Source: Mesostigma viride
Taxonomy: Eukaryota; Streptophyta; Mesostigmatophyceae; Mesostigmatales; Mesostigmataceae
Direction: 5' to 3'
DNA length: 64,000 nucleotides
Assembly (NCBI GenBank): GCA_009746045.1
Contig: RPFO01000165.1
Location: forward strand, 2,333,521-2,397,520
This document shows positions 46,372-56,994 of this stretch, piece by piece. The position numbers and the translations under genes are program-made. Below the pieces are notes generated by a model. It was given only the letters and a program-made list of their open reading frames with translations. It made no database searches and was not told the origin of the DNA. The stretch's first letter is position 1. Each line of letters begins with the position of its first letter.

Positions 46372-47019
46372 AGTTAGCGAGCAGCCAGAACTGTGAGTTC
46401 CTGGTCTCTCACGTCACACAACGGGATGAGCCAAAGTTGCAAAGGCAGCAACCTTTTAACCCGTGCACCAAGCCACGACCACGGTGAGCGGTTCCACGTC
46501 CAATGTGGGAGCCTCGGTTCGTGCTTGCCAAGATAGCTGGTCATCCCCCATGACCAAGCTATATCCTTTGCGTTGTTCCTCGTTCCCATCGGCGTGACGA
46601 GGCACGTGCAGGCATGCAAGCAAATCCTCAACGTCCACTGGCATCAGTGCAGAGCCAGGACGAACTGGATTTGCCTAGACTCTGCAACCTAGGAAGTACA
46701 GGACCTGTCACAAGCCTGCAAGGCCTAGTATCCTTGCAGACCTGTGCCAGTCCTGTATTCCACCAGCCACAGGCTGCTGCTCCTCTGGTCTACGTGGACC
46801 ACAGTCACGTGATAGTCAGGCTAAGCCTGTGCAGGCACGGCCTGCCACGTGTCCTGTCCACTATACCAGAGGACTGTACCCTAGTCAGCCACGGACGGCT
46901 AGGACTTCGGGACCTCATATCTTTCTCGTCCCTTGTCTGTTTCAGGCGGTCAGCACGGCGTTGGAAAGGTCTTTCCAAACTGCATCCACTTAGCATATTG
47001 GTTGCCCAAAATGCTAACT
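46372..47019 (-). repeat. Element C 5' LTR (648 bp)
   Basis: One difference from the 3' LTR was seen (CTAGTCAGCC against CTAGTCGGCC). AGCTATAT, the candidate TATA element, is at 46557-46564, about 455 bp into the LTR in the sense direction. The left end of this LTR (sense 3' end) joins the primer-site region. Confidence 0.95.
46557..46564 (-). promoter_or_regulatory. Candidate TATA box in element C 5' LTR
   Basis: Sense ATATAGCT. The same eight bases occur at the same relative position in every A/B- and C-family LTR: 2408-2415, 25909-25916, 36738-36745, 38759-38766, 52934-52941, 59207-59214. The sequence around it differs between families. This would leave roughly 185 bp for R plus U5. Confidence 0.5.
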
Positions 47020-50000
47020 GCTGCTGCACGGCCCCTGACCTCTGTGACCTTCCTACTATCCATAGAACTGTCCACATAGAGCATCATGTCAAAAGGCCTG
47101 TACAAATCCAAAGGACCCAGCATGAGAGGGGGAGACATGCGAACAGCCTCTACCACTCTCTCAGCACCCACCTCAACCAGTTGGGAATCGGTCAACCGAC
47201 TCAGTACCAACAGGTCAGGAGCACAAATGCTGGCCAGCCATGCCAACATACCTCGTATTGTTGCACATCTGGCCTGGGTGATGGGCTCCTGCAAGGCATC
47301 TATGATCTGCTGAGGATAATCCTTACCACCCTCCAGCTGGATGGACCATGTACCCTGCTGATGGACCAAGGTCGCCTGCATTCCACAAAACACCATGGGC
47401 TCATTCTCAACCATGTACTGGATCTTACCCAGTTCAAACCGTTTCTGGATCCTGGCCAGAGTCAACTCTTGCCAAGTGGGATGGCCCAGGAGATGCAGAT
47501 CATCACCATGCAGGGAGGCAAACGCTGGCAGCCCCTCATAGCTACCCTGAAACAGACAAGGATCAACTGGAGAGACTGAGAGACCACAGACAGACCTGAG
47601 GTACTTCTCCAAGCTCTTCCTCCAGATGATGGGACTCGATCTAAGGCCTTCCACGCCTTTGAGAATCCTCAAATACCTCGTCTTCAGCTCTGCCCTCCAC
47701 ACTGCAGGCACCTTAACAAAGAAAGGGGGTATTGTGCGCCAAGTATCCTGTGCTTCCTGCTGATCACCCTTAAGAAAAGCCCTCTTGAAATCTACCAACA
47801 CAGAGCTATAGGGTATCCCCTTCTGCAGAAAAGACAAGTAAATGCACAACAAAATCCTCCATGTATCATGCAGCATCCCTGGTGTGTAAAGCTCCTCATC
47901 TGCTAACTGTCCAGTGCCATGGTACTCAGTCACAACTGGTCTAACATGTGGCACCTGCACGCCATCTACCTCCTTGAGCTTGAGGACAAACATCAATCTG
48001 AGCAGCTGGTGATCCTCAGGGAGGACATCCACAGGTTCTGCACAGTTGGCAACTATCCACTCATGCCCAGAAGCAACAAAGCCAAGAGTCCATGCCTTAG
48101 CCATCTTGGGGCTTTGCATCATCTCCACTAGCTTGCGCCAAGGTACAGGACTCGTTCCTGGGATCTGGTACCTCTGCACACCCAACTCACGTGGGTCAAA
48201 CGTAGTAGGGAGGATCAGCAGGTCCCCAGCAATGGGCTCCTTTGTATCAGGACCCTCTGCCTCTAGACCCCTCACAGCCCTTACAGCCACACTAAGACCC
48301 TGGGAGTAGCGATATCTCTGCAAGGGAAGGCGGCCCTGCCCCTCTAATGCTAGCTCCTCAGAGGATATCCTCACCCCTGGTAAGCACAAGAAGTTCTGAC
48401 CTAGAATGGCAGGCCCCTGATACCCTTCAACCACACTGAACGTGGTGGGCACCCCCAGGATAGGCACACTCACTTCTCCCAAGATCTTCATGGACACATT
48501 CCCAGAGAAATCAGACACAGCTAGGCAGCTAGGGGATGACCACTGCAAGCCTGCAGCATCCTCTACCCTTAGAATGGACACCTGTGAGTTGGTATCCACT
48601 TCTAGTGCTGGTGCCCCACATGACCCCCATCCCGTGAGCTTAGATACCTTGGGATCACGCTTGCTGTTCTGCAGAGCTCGAATGATGTCCGCCATAAGCA
48701 GCCCCCTGGACTGTGGTGCAGCCCTGGCCACCTCTGGCCTTGTGACAGACGTCTCAGCAGACTCCTGCTCACCCTCATCCATCCAGGACAGACCATAATC
48801 CAAGCATGGTGGGTTAGCATCTGCTGCCTGGCTCTCATCCTGCTCATCTCCCTCCAAGGGAGGATCAGGGCCGTCTTCAGGCCAGATTGCAGTTGGCCTT
48901 CTCTCCTTGACGTGAGCCCAGGATAGCCTGTACACGTGCTTGGGATTACTCTCCAAAGCCACCAGACAAGAATGGTTAGCTTCCTCAACATGGGTTACCT
49001 GCCCATCTTGCCACTTGCCACGCTTGCCTGGTAATGACGGTTCCTTCCACATCCTGACCCTCAGTCCCACCTGGGGCCTCAGCATTTTCCAACCCTTGTC
49101 CTTACGCCTCAATCTGGAAAACACCCTGTCTGCCTTCTTCAGGCAGGCTGCCACCACGTCCTGTGATAGCATACCAAACTGCAATGCCAGGGGAGAGACT
49201 GCCACACCATCATAGTAATAGGTTACCCTGTGGTTAAGCTGCTCCTCAATCCCCTTACACCAAGCTGCTTTCTCTAGAGCTGATGCCACAACAGGCACAC
49301 TCCTAGCTGCTAGCACCACTGTTTTTACTTCACGTATAGATCTCTCTACAGCTCCCTGCTGCCCATGGCATTCCCTAGGGACCACTACCAACTTACAAGG
49401 AAGCTGGTCAGCCAGCTTGATCAAGCAGTCAAACTGCAAGTCAGCTTGCACCTTGGTGTACACCCCAAAGCCTGGCAACAAAGACTGGAGACCCATCAAC
49501 AGCTGATGCTCCTGCATTCCAGGAAGAATGGTCAGCAACCTATATCTGCTAAACCTATCCACCCCCACCAACAGATACATGCCCCTGATGTGTTGGATGT
49601 CCACCTGGATATCCCCCCGCTCTCTAGCAGGTTCTCTGGCATGGGACTGTGGGAGGCGAACAGCATTCTCCTGACAGACACAATTCTGAGCAGCTGCACT
49701 GCAGGCCTCTAGCAAAGGCTCCTTGCCAATCTTCCAAGCAAACATCTCTGCCTGCTTAGAGTGACCAAAGATATGGTGTAGAGTGTTTCCAGCCTGAGCA
49801 TAGCTCAACCCCCTGTCAGCCTGGCTGCACAGAGAGGAACGTGACAAAGACTGTGTGCTTGGGATAGCACGACCCACCTGCTGTTCTCTTGCTCCAGGGA
49901 CCTCCTCCAAGGTAGCTCGGCTCCCAGAGCCAGCCCCGGTTCCCACAGAAGCTGCAGGTCCTTCCAGTCTGGCGGCTTGACTCCCAGAGTCAACCCCAAC

Positions 50001-50186
50001 AACTGGAGACCCTGCACCTGCCACAGGCACAGGGAATTCCACTGCTGCAGCAGCGTTATTGCAATCATTGAGTGGAAGCACCTCATCATTCCCAACCCCT
50101 TGCTGCTGCACAAGAGGGACACCCCCATTACTATGTACAACTGTTCGTCCCACTAGGGGTGATTGACTATTTACAGGGGACAACAT
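47020..50186 (-). pseudogene. pol: Element B pol: integrase, protease-like, RT and first part of RNase H in one open frame
   Basis: The best-preserved pol here. Residues 1-130 linker; 136-172 HHCC-like (LHHIFGH, CSAAAQNCVC); DDE core with D196, D249 and E281 as likely acids; 380-430 C-terminal integrase (KEPSLPGKRGKW). Protease-like D531-T-N with ILG at 594-596. RT with D799 (VDFKRAFLKGD) and H893-G-D-D. RNase H begins LYVDSSMDS. The open frame (1078 codons, 46950-50186) ends with about 24 codons contributed by the LTR of C; the real RNase H end is at 38148-38573. Its ATG at 50186 lies 5 nt past the gag UGA in another frame, because one base is missing compared with A. Confidence 0.92.
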
Positions 50187-50191
50187 TCAAG

Positions 50192-51539
50192 TCATGGCTT
50201 ACCCACCTGGCCAGAGCCTGCTCCAGCAGACTTGGCCTGGTCTGGGCAGTCACGTCGCCAATGACCCGTCCTGCCACATCCAAAGCACTTGTCATCCTTC
50301 CCAGCAGCAGCCTTCTTCAGGCCACCCTGGTTCTGGCTGCTCTGACTGGCCTGGGTGCCCTGGCCCTGGCTCTTGCCTTGCCCTTGGCCACCCTTGTTCT
50401 GCTGACCACCCTGGTGACCACCAGCCTGCTGCTGACCCTTGCCTTTGGATCCCTGCTGCTGGCCCTTGCCACCCTGGTTACCATTCTGCCTGCGCCTGTT
50501 AGCCCTCTGACGCCTACTAGGTCTGGTTTCTCCCTGAGCACCCTGCCCAGGGGCGTCACCATGGACCTGATGAGCGGAGGCTGAAGGGGCACCAGTCACC
50601 TGGATTGCCTTGCAAGCAGCATTGTCAGATGGACGGATATTGAAAATAACCTTTTGCAAGGCTGGCCACGTCCCATCTGTCTGATCAGCAAACATCCTAG
50701 CTGCATTTCTCCCATCCACACTCAGCCCCATGCGATCCAGGAAGTAATCTGCCACTGCTCTATCAGTCAGATTGAAGCCATGCTTGGCCCCCTTCTCCCT
50801 GATGCGTGTGAGCCGCTGCAGCTCCTCAGCTATTGTGCCCTTGATCTCAAAGGTATCATAGCTGAGCTTATAGTGATTAGTGAGGTTGAGTACCTTATCA
50901 GAAAACTCCTGACGTAGGCCCTCTAGGAACTGAGACCAAGTCAGCTTGTCCTTGACAGCTTGCCTAGCCTTGTCCCTCACCCGCTCACTGGAATCCCTAT
51001 TAGTCGTGGATGTGTGGAATACCTGCACAAGGTTGACAGTGGGATCTACAGAGCATGAAACTAGCTCCATATCCTCCAACCACTTGTCTAGCTCTTCCTG
51101 TCCCACAGGAGGCTTGAGAGGCTTCTGGCCATTCATCACAGCCACAGCACTCATATGAGGTCTAGTCCCAGGCAAAGCACGAGGGTCACTGCCAATGACA
51201 GCAGCTCCTACTGGTGCTAATGGCGCAGGAACATGAGCTGCAGGAACACCAGACGGAGGCACACACGGTCTCTTACCAGGTGCTTGCCGTTCAGCATCAT
51301 TCTGGCCCTCCCCCGTCAGCACCACGCCGTCGGTTGGCCACCCTGCACGCTCCTCCCCTTGTGCCACCTCTTTCCTCTTCCGGTTGGATGCCCTCCTGCC
51401 ATTGACGCCCTCTGCCGTTGGGATTGCCTGTCCCTCTGGCACGACGTTGGCGGGGCCTCCCGTGTCTGCCCTTGCCTCACCCCCGCCATCCCCCGCCCCG
51501 CCCCGCTCCCGCTGCCGCCCCGCGCGTGTTACGAAGCAT
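50192..51539 (-). pseudogene. Element B gag
   Basis: ATG at 51539 (MLRNTRG) is followed by a lost G in a five-G run compared with A, which shifts frame within 10 codons. From 51442 (PEGQAIPTAEGVNGRR) 416 codons are open and nearly identical to A Gag, with capsid-like region, Gln/Gly/Lys region and zinc knuckle CFGCGRTGHWRRDC. It ends UGA-CTT at 50192-50194. The single change at a homopolymer could be a sequencing indel. Confidence 0.82.
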
Positions 51540-51593
51540 TATAGAATACCACAGAAAACACACGCAGATATGGCTGCTGGAACCCACTCAGGC

Positions 51594-52728
51594 TCACGCA
51601 CTTACTCCAGACGAGGCCGCCTCCTGGCTTGCACTCGCCTGCCCCTCCTCACGGTCTGGACGCTGCTCAACACCCTCAGCAACCCGGTGGCTGCTGCTGC
51701 CTCTGCGACAATCTGGAGGTTGGGTTAAACTCTCCCAGCACGCAGGTCACAGGTCGCCCGTCTTCCTTGCGTTCGACTGGATGTTGTGTCTCGCCTGGGT
51801 TGCGATGCCAAGCAAGATTGCGCAACCACCGCTTACCGCCGCCGACAAGCTCGTTCTGCTCGCCTCGGCCGTAACGGTCGTACTCGTGAGTCGCCTCACG
51901 AGGGATATGCAGATCAGCTCTCTGCCTTGCCTCGTAGGTCTCGGTAGTGCCGTCGCCCTCGTTTATCTGCTGGGCTGAGCGCTTGACGGAGCCCTCTGGC
52001 TTGTCAGTCCACTCAAAATGGACGTCTTCAGGCGTCTTCTCGACCCCTGCGACAATCTCCACCTCCGGACCCCACGCAGTGGTGGTTTCCGGCCTCGGTG
52101 TATCAAGCCTGGAGTACACTCCGAAAGGCTGCGTGGTAATATAGAACCTGTCTGCGTACCCTCTCGACTCTTGCAAAAGGACAGCAACAAGATTCTCAAT
52201 GGTTTGGGCAAATACCTCCGCCGTGCTCCAAGGATTTACCGTCTCCCGAGCACGCGCGTTCCGGATGATGTCGGCGTCTGGTACCCCCTCTCCTAGCACT
52301 GCTGTCGCCACCCAGTGGTTGAACAGTCTGGTGCTGCCGAGCGCTGTTGCCACGATCTGGCTAAGCGCCTCCCTGGCAAGGTCGAGACCGGCAAGCGTGA
52401 TATGGGCGCCCTGATAAGCGACCTCCACACGATTAGCAGTTTCAGCTAGCGCGTCACGAATGCGCACCAACTCTTCCACCGCCACTCGCCCCGTCTCACC
52501 TGGAGAAATCACGACGCGAGCCCGTTGTATAATCGGGTCCGCCGCCGCTGGCCTGTTGCCTCCCCCACTCACCGCCACCCACCCCTCTTCTGCCAAGTGC
52601 CTCGCTACGTAGGCCGCTTGCACGAATGTTGGAGCGTTTGCTTGGTTACGGTAGGGGAAAAACGCTTGCGCGTCTCTCTGCTCGTTCGCCTCACCAGCAC
52701 CGTGGCTGCTTGACGATGAACCAGACAT
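51594..52728 (-). pseudogene. Element B ORF0 (~378 codons, one frame change)
   Basis: Begins at 52728 (MSGSSSSSHGAGEANEQRD), 24 bp after LTR3, and is open to 51676. The true C-terminus (VAEGVEQRPDREEGQASASQ), matching C, is in the next frame, implying one change near 51700; it ends 54 nt before the gag ATG. Core segments: FFPYRNQANAPTFVQAAYVA, IRDALAETANRVEVAYQGAH, FAQTIENLVAVLLQESRG, EDVHFEWTDKPEG, RWLRNLAWHRN. Probably mostly helical, Ala/Val/Arg-rich, without Cys clusters, signal peptide or membrane segment. Possible roles (extra capsid part, RNA chaperone, regulator) are guesses. Confidence 0.75.
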
Positions 52729-52741
52729 GAAAGCGTGGAAG

Positions 52742-52751
52742 CAATAGTACG
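52742..52751 (-). promoter_or_regulatory. Primer-site position of element B
   Basis: Sense CGTACTATTG next to LTR3, complementary in RNA to 37482-37491 in the 3' UTR of the same element. Confidence 0.55.
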
Positions 52752-53405
52752 ATTTGCGCAGCAACTCGTCAGCAGAGCTTGTGAGCTCCTGGTCCTTGCC
52801 GGCTGGAATGACCCTAGGCTGCTGGCTAGCAACCTTTATCCTCACACCAGGCCTACGACCCTCGATAGGCTCGCCACTCGTCGTGACGACCAAGGTTCGT
52901 GTGTGAAGACGCTCGTTGCCTCGTTGAGCCTCGAGCTATATGCAACCTCGTTCCATCCTTGTTCCTCGGTCATGAGCAACGCTGGGCAACGCTACATTGC
53001 CAGAGCCTCGTATCGCTGCCTTGCATCCTCGTTGCAGGCAGCATACAGGAATCTCTGGCTATCCTGTGTCTAGGACAGCACAGGACCTGCCACAGTCCTG
53101 CAAGGACGTACATCCTTGCAGACCTGCTGGCTGGTTACTGGCTTCTACTAGCCACAGTACCGTTGAGCCCTCAGTCCACTGTGTCCCAGTCACGTGAGAG
53201 TCCAGGCTAAGCCTGTGCAGGCACGGCCTGCCACGTGTCCTGTCCACTATGCCCTGAGTGTGCCCCGCCCTCGCCCACCGGTCGGCAGTACTTCGGGACT
53301 TGATAACTTTCTAGTCCCTTGTCTGTTCTAGGCGGTTGACACGGCGTTGGAAAGGTCTCCTCAACCTGCATCCATCTAGCACATTGGTGCCCCAATATGC
53401 TAACT
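52752..53405 (-). repeat. LTR3: 5' LTR of element B (654 bp)
   Basis: Ends TATGCTAACT exactly against the stop codon of element D pol (TAA, sense, 53407-53405, sharing the last T). B was therefore inserted at the very end of D pol. The expected duplicate of the D target is not next to LTR1 or LTR2. Confidence 0.92.
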
Positions 53406-54052
53406 TATTGCTCAGCAGACTTGTGAGGCAACTTGGTCAAGGCATCAGCAGGATTCTCAGAACCTGGAAGATGTTGAATATCTACCAGACCTGCCAACTC
53501 CTTCTTCAACAGGAGATAATCCAGATCTCTGCTTCTGGCCAGTTGCTTGTGCACAAACTGGACCATGCCCATGTTATCTGAAAGGATCAAGGTCTCCAGC
53601 TGAAGAGTATGAGGAGTCACTGAAGCCATAGCTAGCAACAGCTCCTTGATGTACAAACTGGACTGAATCCCTTCACAAATGGCTCTGCACTCAGAGACAT
53701 CTGAACTCACAGCAACCCTTCTTTGAAGACGACTGTACCAGGCCACAAGACTAGGCCTATGTTGCTGAAGTACAAACAAGCCAGCTGACCTGCCTCTGAC
53801 CTTAGAAACTTGCCTGCTATCCATGGAGCTATTAACATAGATATCCAAGGAAAATGGCAAAGACAAATCAATCCCAGCTAAAGTAATACCAGGAGACTTG
53901 TTAACATGTGCAATAATCTGGGAAGGCTCCTCCAGAATTAGCACATCATCAGGGGATCTGCTATGGACCATCATGTCAGGCCCACAAATGCTGCCATACC
54001 AGGCCAACTTGCCTTTCAGCTCAGGTGCAATGGATGCAATGGATGACGTCAT
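53405..54052 (-). pseudogene. Element D pol: RNase H
   Basis: KLAWYGSICGPDMMVHSRSP (RT end), then IYVNSSMDS, where Asn replaces the first catalytic Asp seen in A, C and F, then SDVSECRAICEG, LILSDNMGMVQ and ENPADALTK. It ends LPHKSAEQ, stop TAA. The Asp-to-Asn change would be expected to abolish RNase H activity, consistent with decay. Confidence 0.85.
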
Positions 54053-54967
54053 GACCTCTGGAACAGATTGAAGAATGGTACTCTTGTAGTCATTGCCCGC
54101 CTGCAGCTTGGGTTAATCAGCCACTGACTCCCCTCCTGAACCAATGTAGCCTGCATTCCACAGAACGTGACAGCCTCTCCAGGCTTCTGCCACAATTCTT
54201 TTCCCAAAGGAAATGCATCATTAAAATGATGGGCACAAACTGACTCAACCACTTAGTGGGAGCAATCAAGTGCAAGTCATCACCATGCAGGCTAGCATAC
54301 ACAGGTAAATCATGCCATCTACCCAGCAATAGACACATGGGTTCACAGATGACACCTTCAACCCACAGTGCTTAGTCAAGAAGTCTTCCAAGGTGAGCCT
54401 CCAAATGATGGGACTGGACCTGAGACCTTCTAGACCCTTCAGAATCAGCAGGTAGCTAGACTGGAGCTCTGCCTGCCAGGCTACAGGGACTGGCACATGA
54501 AATGGAGTTTCACAATGCCACACCTGCTGAGCCACACTGGGATCACCCTTCAGAAATGCTCTCTTGAAATCTAGCAGAACTGAAGACACATCAGCACCCT
54601 GGTTCAGCATACCGACATACAGGCATAATAAAATACGCCATGTATCATGTAGCATCCCAGGTGTATACAACTCCTCGCCCAGAAGATCCCCAGTACCACG
54701 GTATTCATTGAGAACTGGACGCACATGGGGAATAGACACCCCCTCCACCTCCTTCCGCTTGATGACGAATCTGAGCTTCAACCGAGTACTGTATGGGGGG
54801 ACTTCATTCACAGGCTGACAGCAGTCAAACTGCAACCACTCCTCTAGGGCCTTGGCAAATGCTAGCCTCCAGGCCTCAAACATCAGAGGAGAACTCATTT
54901 CCTGGACAAGCTGATCATAGCTAAGAGGAGAATGAGCAGCCAGTGATCTCTTAGTTATACCAATCAA
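54049..54967 (-). pseudogene. Element D pol: reverse transcriptase
   Basis: HVRPVLNEYRGTGDLLGEEL, motif A LLDFKRAFLKGD, GLRSSPIIWRLTLEDFL, palm box LHGDDLHL, then FCGMQATL in another frame. At least two frame changes (about 54270 and near 54050) break it. The HGDD box is kept in this diverged family too. Confidence 0.85.
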
Positions 54968-55478
54968 TACTGCTAGGATGAAGAGCAGCTGGCATCACAA
55001 GACTGGAAGCCATAGGAATTCTATCCTCAGGCCACTGCACATTCTTGATCGCTTTCACACAATTAAATACACTGGCAAGGGAGGTTTTAAAATTGACCAA
55101 GGGTATGCTACCCCAGCCAAACTTTCTCAGCTTATCAGATGCCACAACAATTCTAGGAGAGCTCAGAAAATTTTGACCCAAGATGATAGGGCCATCATAA
55201 TCTTCAAGCACAAGAAATGTGACATTCTCACCCATGAAGGGTACCAGCACCTCTCCCACGACCATAATGTGTGTCCTGCCACTAAAGTCAGACACCCAAG
55301 TACAACTAGGCGAAAGCACCTGCCGTTGACCTGTATGTTGAGATCCCATAACAGAAACCTCAGCATTGGTATCTACCTCTAGGACAGCATCCTCGGACTC
55401 CTCCAACTGGCTGAGCTTGGACACCCGAGGTCCTTGCTTGGCTTTTTGCATAGCCAGCACCACATCTTTCAGGCCCAC
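54951..55478 (-). pseudogene. Element D pol: protease-like domain (D-T-N)
   Basis: VLEVDTNAEVSVMG holds the active-site-like loop and IILGQNFLSSPR the second signature, with VVGEVLVPFMGENVTFLVLE between, all retropepsin-like. It lies behind integrase and before RT as in A, B, C and F. It is separated from integrase by about 160 bp that is open in no single frame, and overlaps the RT start by a frame change. Confidence 0.78.
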
Positions 55479-55635
55479 ACACCTCTATGCTTAGTGAGGC
55501 TAGAGGGGACCACATCTGTCTGTCCTAAGGATGGAGAGTTAACCGATCCAGGGGCCTGGCCAGGACTTACCCGGGGATTACTTCCAGCTTGAACGTGATG
55601 ATCAGGGATGACGTCATGACCAACTGGCAAGGTTG

Positions 55636-56994
55636 TCACACATCAGGAGATACTGCCTCTGCTTCAGCACCCCTTAGACGTACATATGACCACGACAGAC
55701 GGTGCACATTCTGGGGAGGATCCTCCATCTTCACCCAGCATTTGTGCCCAGCTAGTTCCACCCTGGTCACTACTCCAGGGTGCCAGCTACCACGCTTGCC
55801 TGCAAGCTTGGGCTCTTTCCACACAATTACCCTCTGGCCAACAACAGGTTTCAGAACACTCCAGCCCTTGTCTTTCTGCCTCAACTTGGCAAACTTGAAC
55901 ATAAGGCTATCTTTCCAGGCTTGCTCAACCTCAGTAGGGAGCTCCCGAAGATGCAATGATAATGGAGTCACAGGGACCTCTCCAACATACATGGATGCCC
56001 TGACATTCAATCTGTCTTCAACTGACCTCAACCAGGCCGTCTTGATAATAGCTGGAACCAATCTGGGAATCTTCTTCTCCGTCAACAGAATAGTCTTGAG
56101 TTCTCTGATTGTTCTTTCCACCACGCCTTGACTGCCATGGGACTCCCTGTGCACAACAAATAACTCAGGGAGGTCTTCATTCCCCATGCAGCACTCAAAT
56201 TCTAAATCACACTGCAGCTGGATCACTGGTTTCATTCTGGATCTGATAGCCTGGAGCCCAGCCACCAAACATGGCTTAGACTTGTCTTGCAATAGCTCCA
56301 GCACCTTGTACTTGGTGTATCTGTCAACACCAACCAACAAAATCAGTTTCCTGATTTCTTGGATATCACATTGTACATATCCAGGCTGCAACACAGGTTG
56401 TCTGACATGAGACTTCTTAGGCTTGGGAGCAACCAGCCTACAGGAACAAGCCTCAGCAACCTGCTTTACTGCATTAAACAAAGATGTCCCTCCCAGCCTC
56501 CTTGCAAACTGGAGTGCCTGGGCAGCATGACCAAACATATGATGCAATCTCAATGCAATGTTGGACACAAGAGACATTTTATTAAATACAGGTGAGGTGC
56601 TTGGAATAACACTCTCACTTACAACCATGCTCCCCATTGCATCATTCAGGCCATCAGCCTCATCCTCCTCCTCTAAAGGAGCCTCCTGCCCTAAGGCAGG
56701 ACTTCCACGCTCCAACATTGAAGGAGTACGCAAACTACCTCCAAGAGCCATGTGGGAACGTTGTTGCCTTGTGGTAACTGCTTTCACCACGGTGACGTGG
56801 GAAGACCCAGTCACTACCCCATTGTGTTCTTCCTCCATGGATGCACCCTCAACCTGTGCAGGGAGACTCTCAACCTCAAGTGGGAGACTCTCAACCTGTG
56901 CAGGGAGCAAATCAACTTCATCCAGAGTAATGGGGGGGTCACTCTTAGCCCCCTCCCTGGCGGACCCTAGCAAGCCCAGGGAAGGCTGAGCCTG
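55636..56994 (-). pseudogene. Element D pol: integrase
   Basis: Continues the gag frame immediately after its UGA (Q-A-Q-P-S-L-G-L-L-G-S-A-R). About 150 residues of linker, then LRLHHMFGHAAQALQFARRL and CSCRLVAPKPKK (HHCC-like). Core QCDIQEIRKLILLVGVDRYT, LQCDLEFECC and SHGSQGVVERTIRELK; C-terminal WKEPKLAGKRGSW and VHRLSWSYVRLRG. At the site of the A and C frame break D reads V-E-L-A-G in one frame. An open integrase of ~445 residues remains although the neighbours are broken. Confidence 0.87.

Larger units (their letters stand above)
38574..47019 (-). mobile_element. Element C: complete copia-like LTR retrotransposon (8446 bp) nested in B
   Basis: Two 648-bp LTRs with one difference seen, termini AGTTAGC...GCTAACT, and target duplication GCTGC at 38569-38573 and 47020-47024. 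The direct-repeat boundaries and the duplication leave no freedom, so the AG...CT ends are firm. Gene order in the sense strand: ORF0, gag, (UGA) integrase, protease-like, RT, RNase H, long 3' UTR. The LTR identity shows recent insertion, later than B. Yet ORF0, gag and pol hold about ten small frame changes, several at homopolymers. Confidence 0.93.
36556..53405 (-). mobile_element. Element B: copia-like LTR retrotransposon split by element C
   Basis: LTR2, 3' UTR and the RNase H end (36556-38573), then element C, then the rest of pol, gag, ORF0 and LTR3 (47020-53405). Without C it is about 8.4 kb. Same family as A. B provides the empty site for the DNA transposon in A and the reference reading frame through the integrase/protease junction. 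Confidence 0.9.

Noticed and set aside
50186-50194. B pol ATG 5 nt after the gag stop as the normal start of pol
   Set aside because: Specific to B, produced by a 1-nt loss; A, C and D have no ATG there and keep pol in the gag frame.
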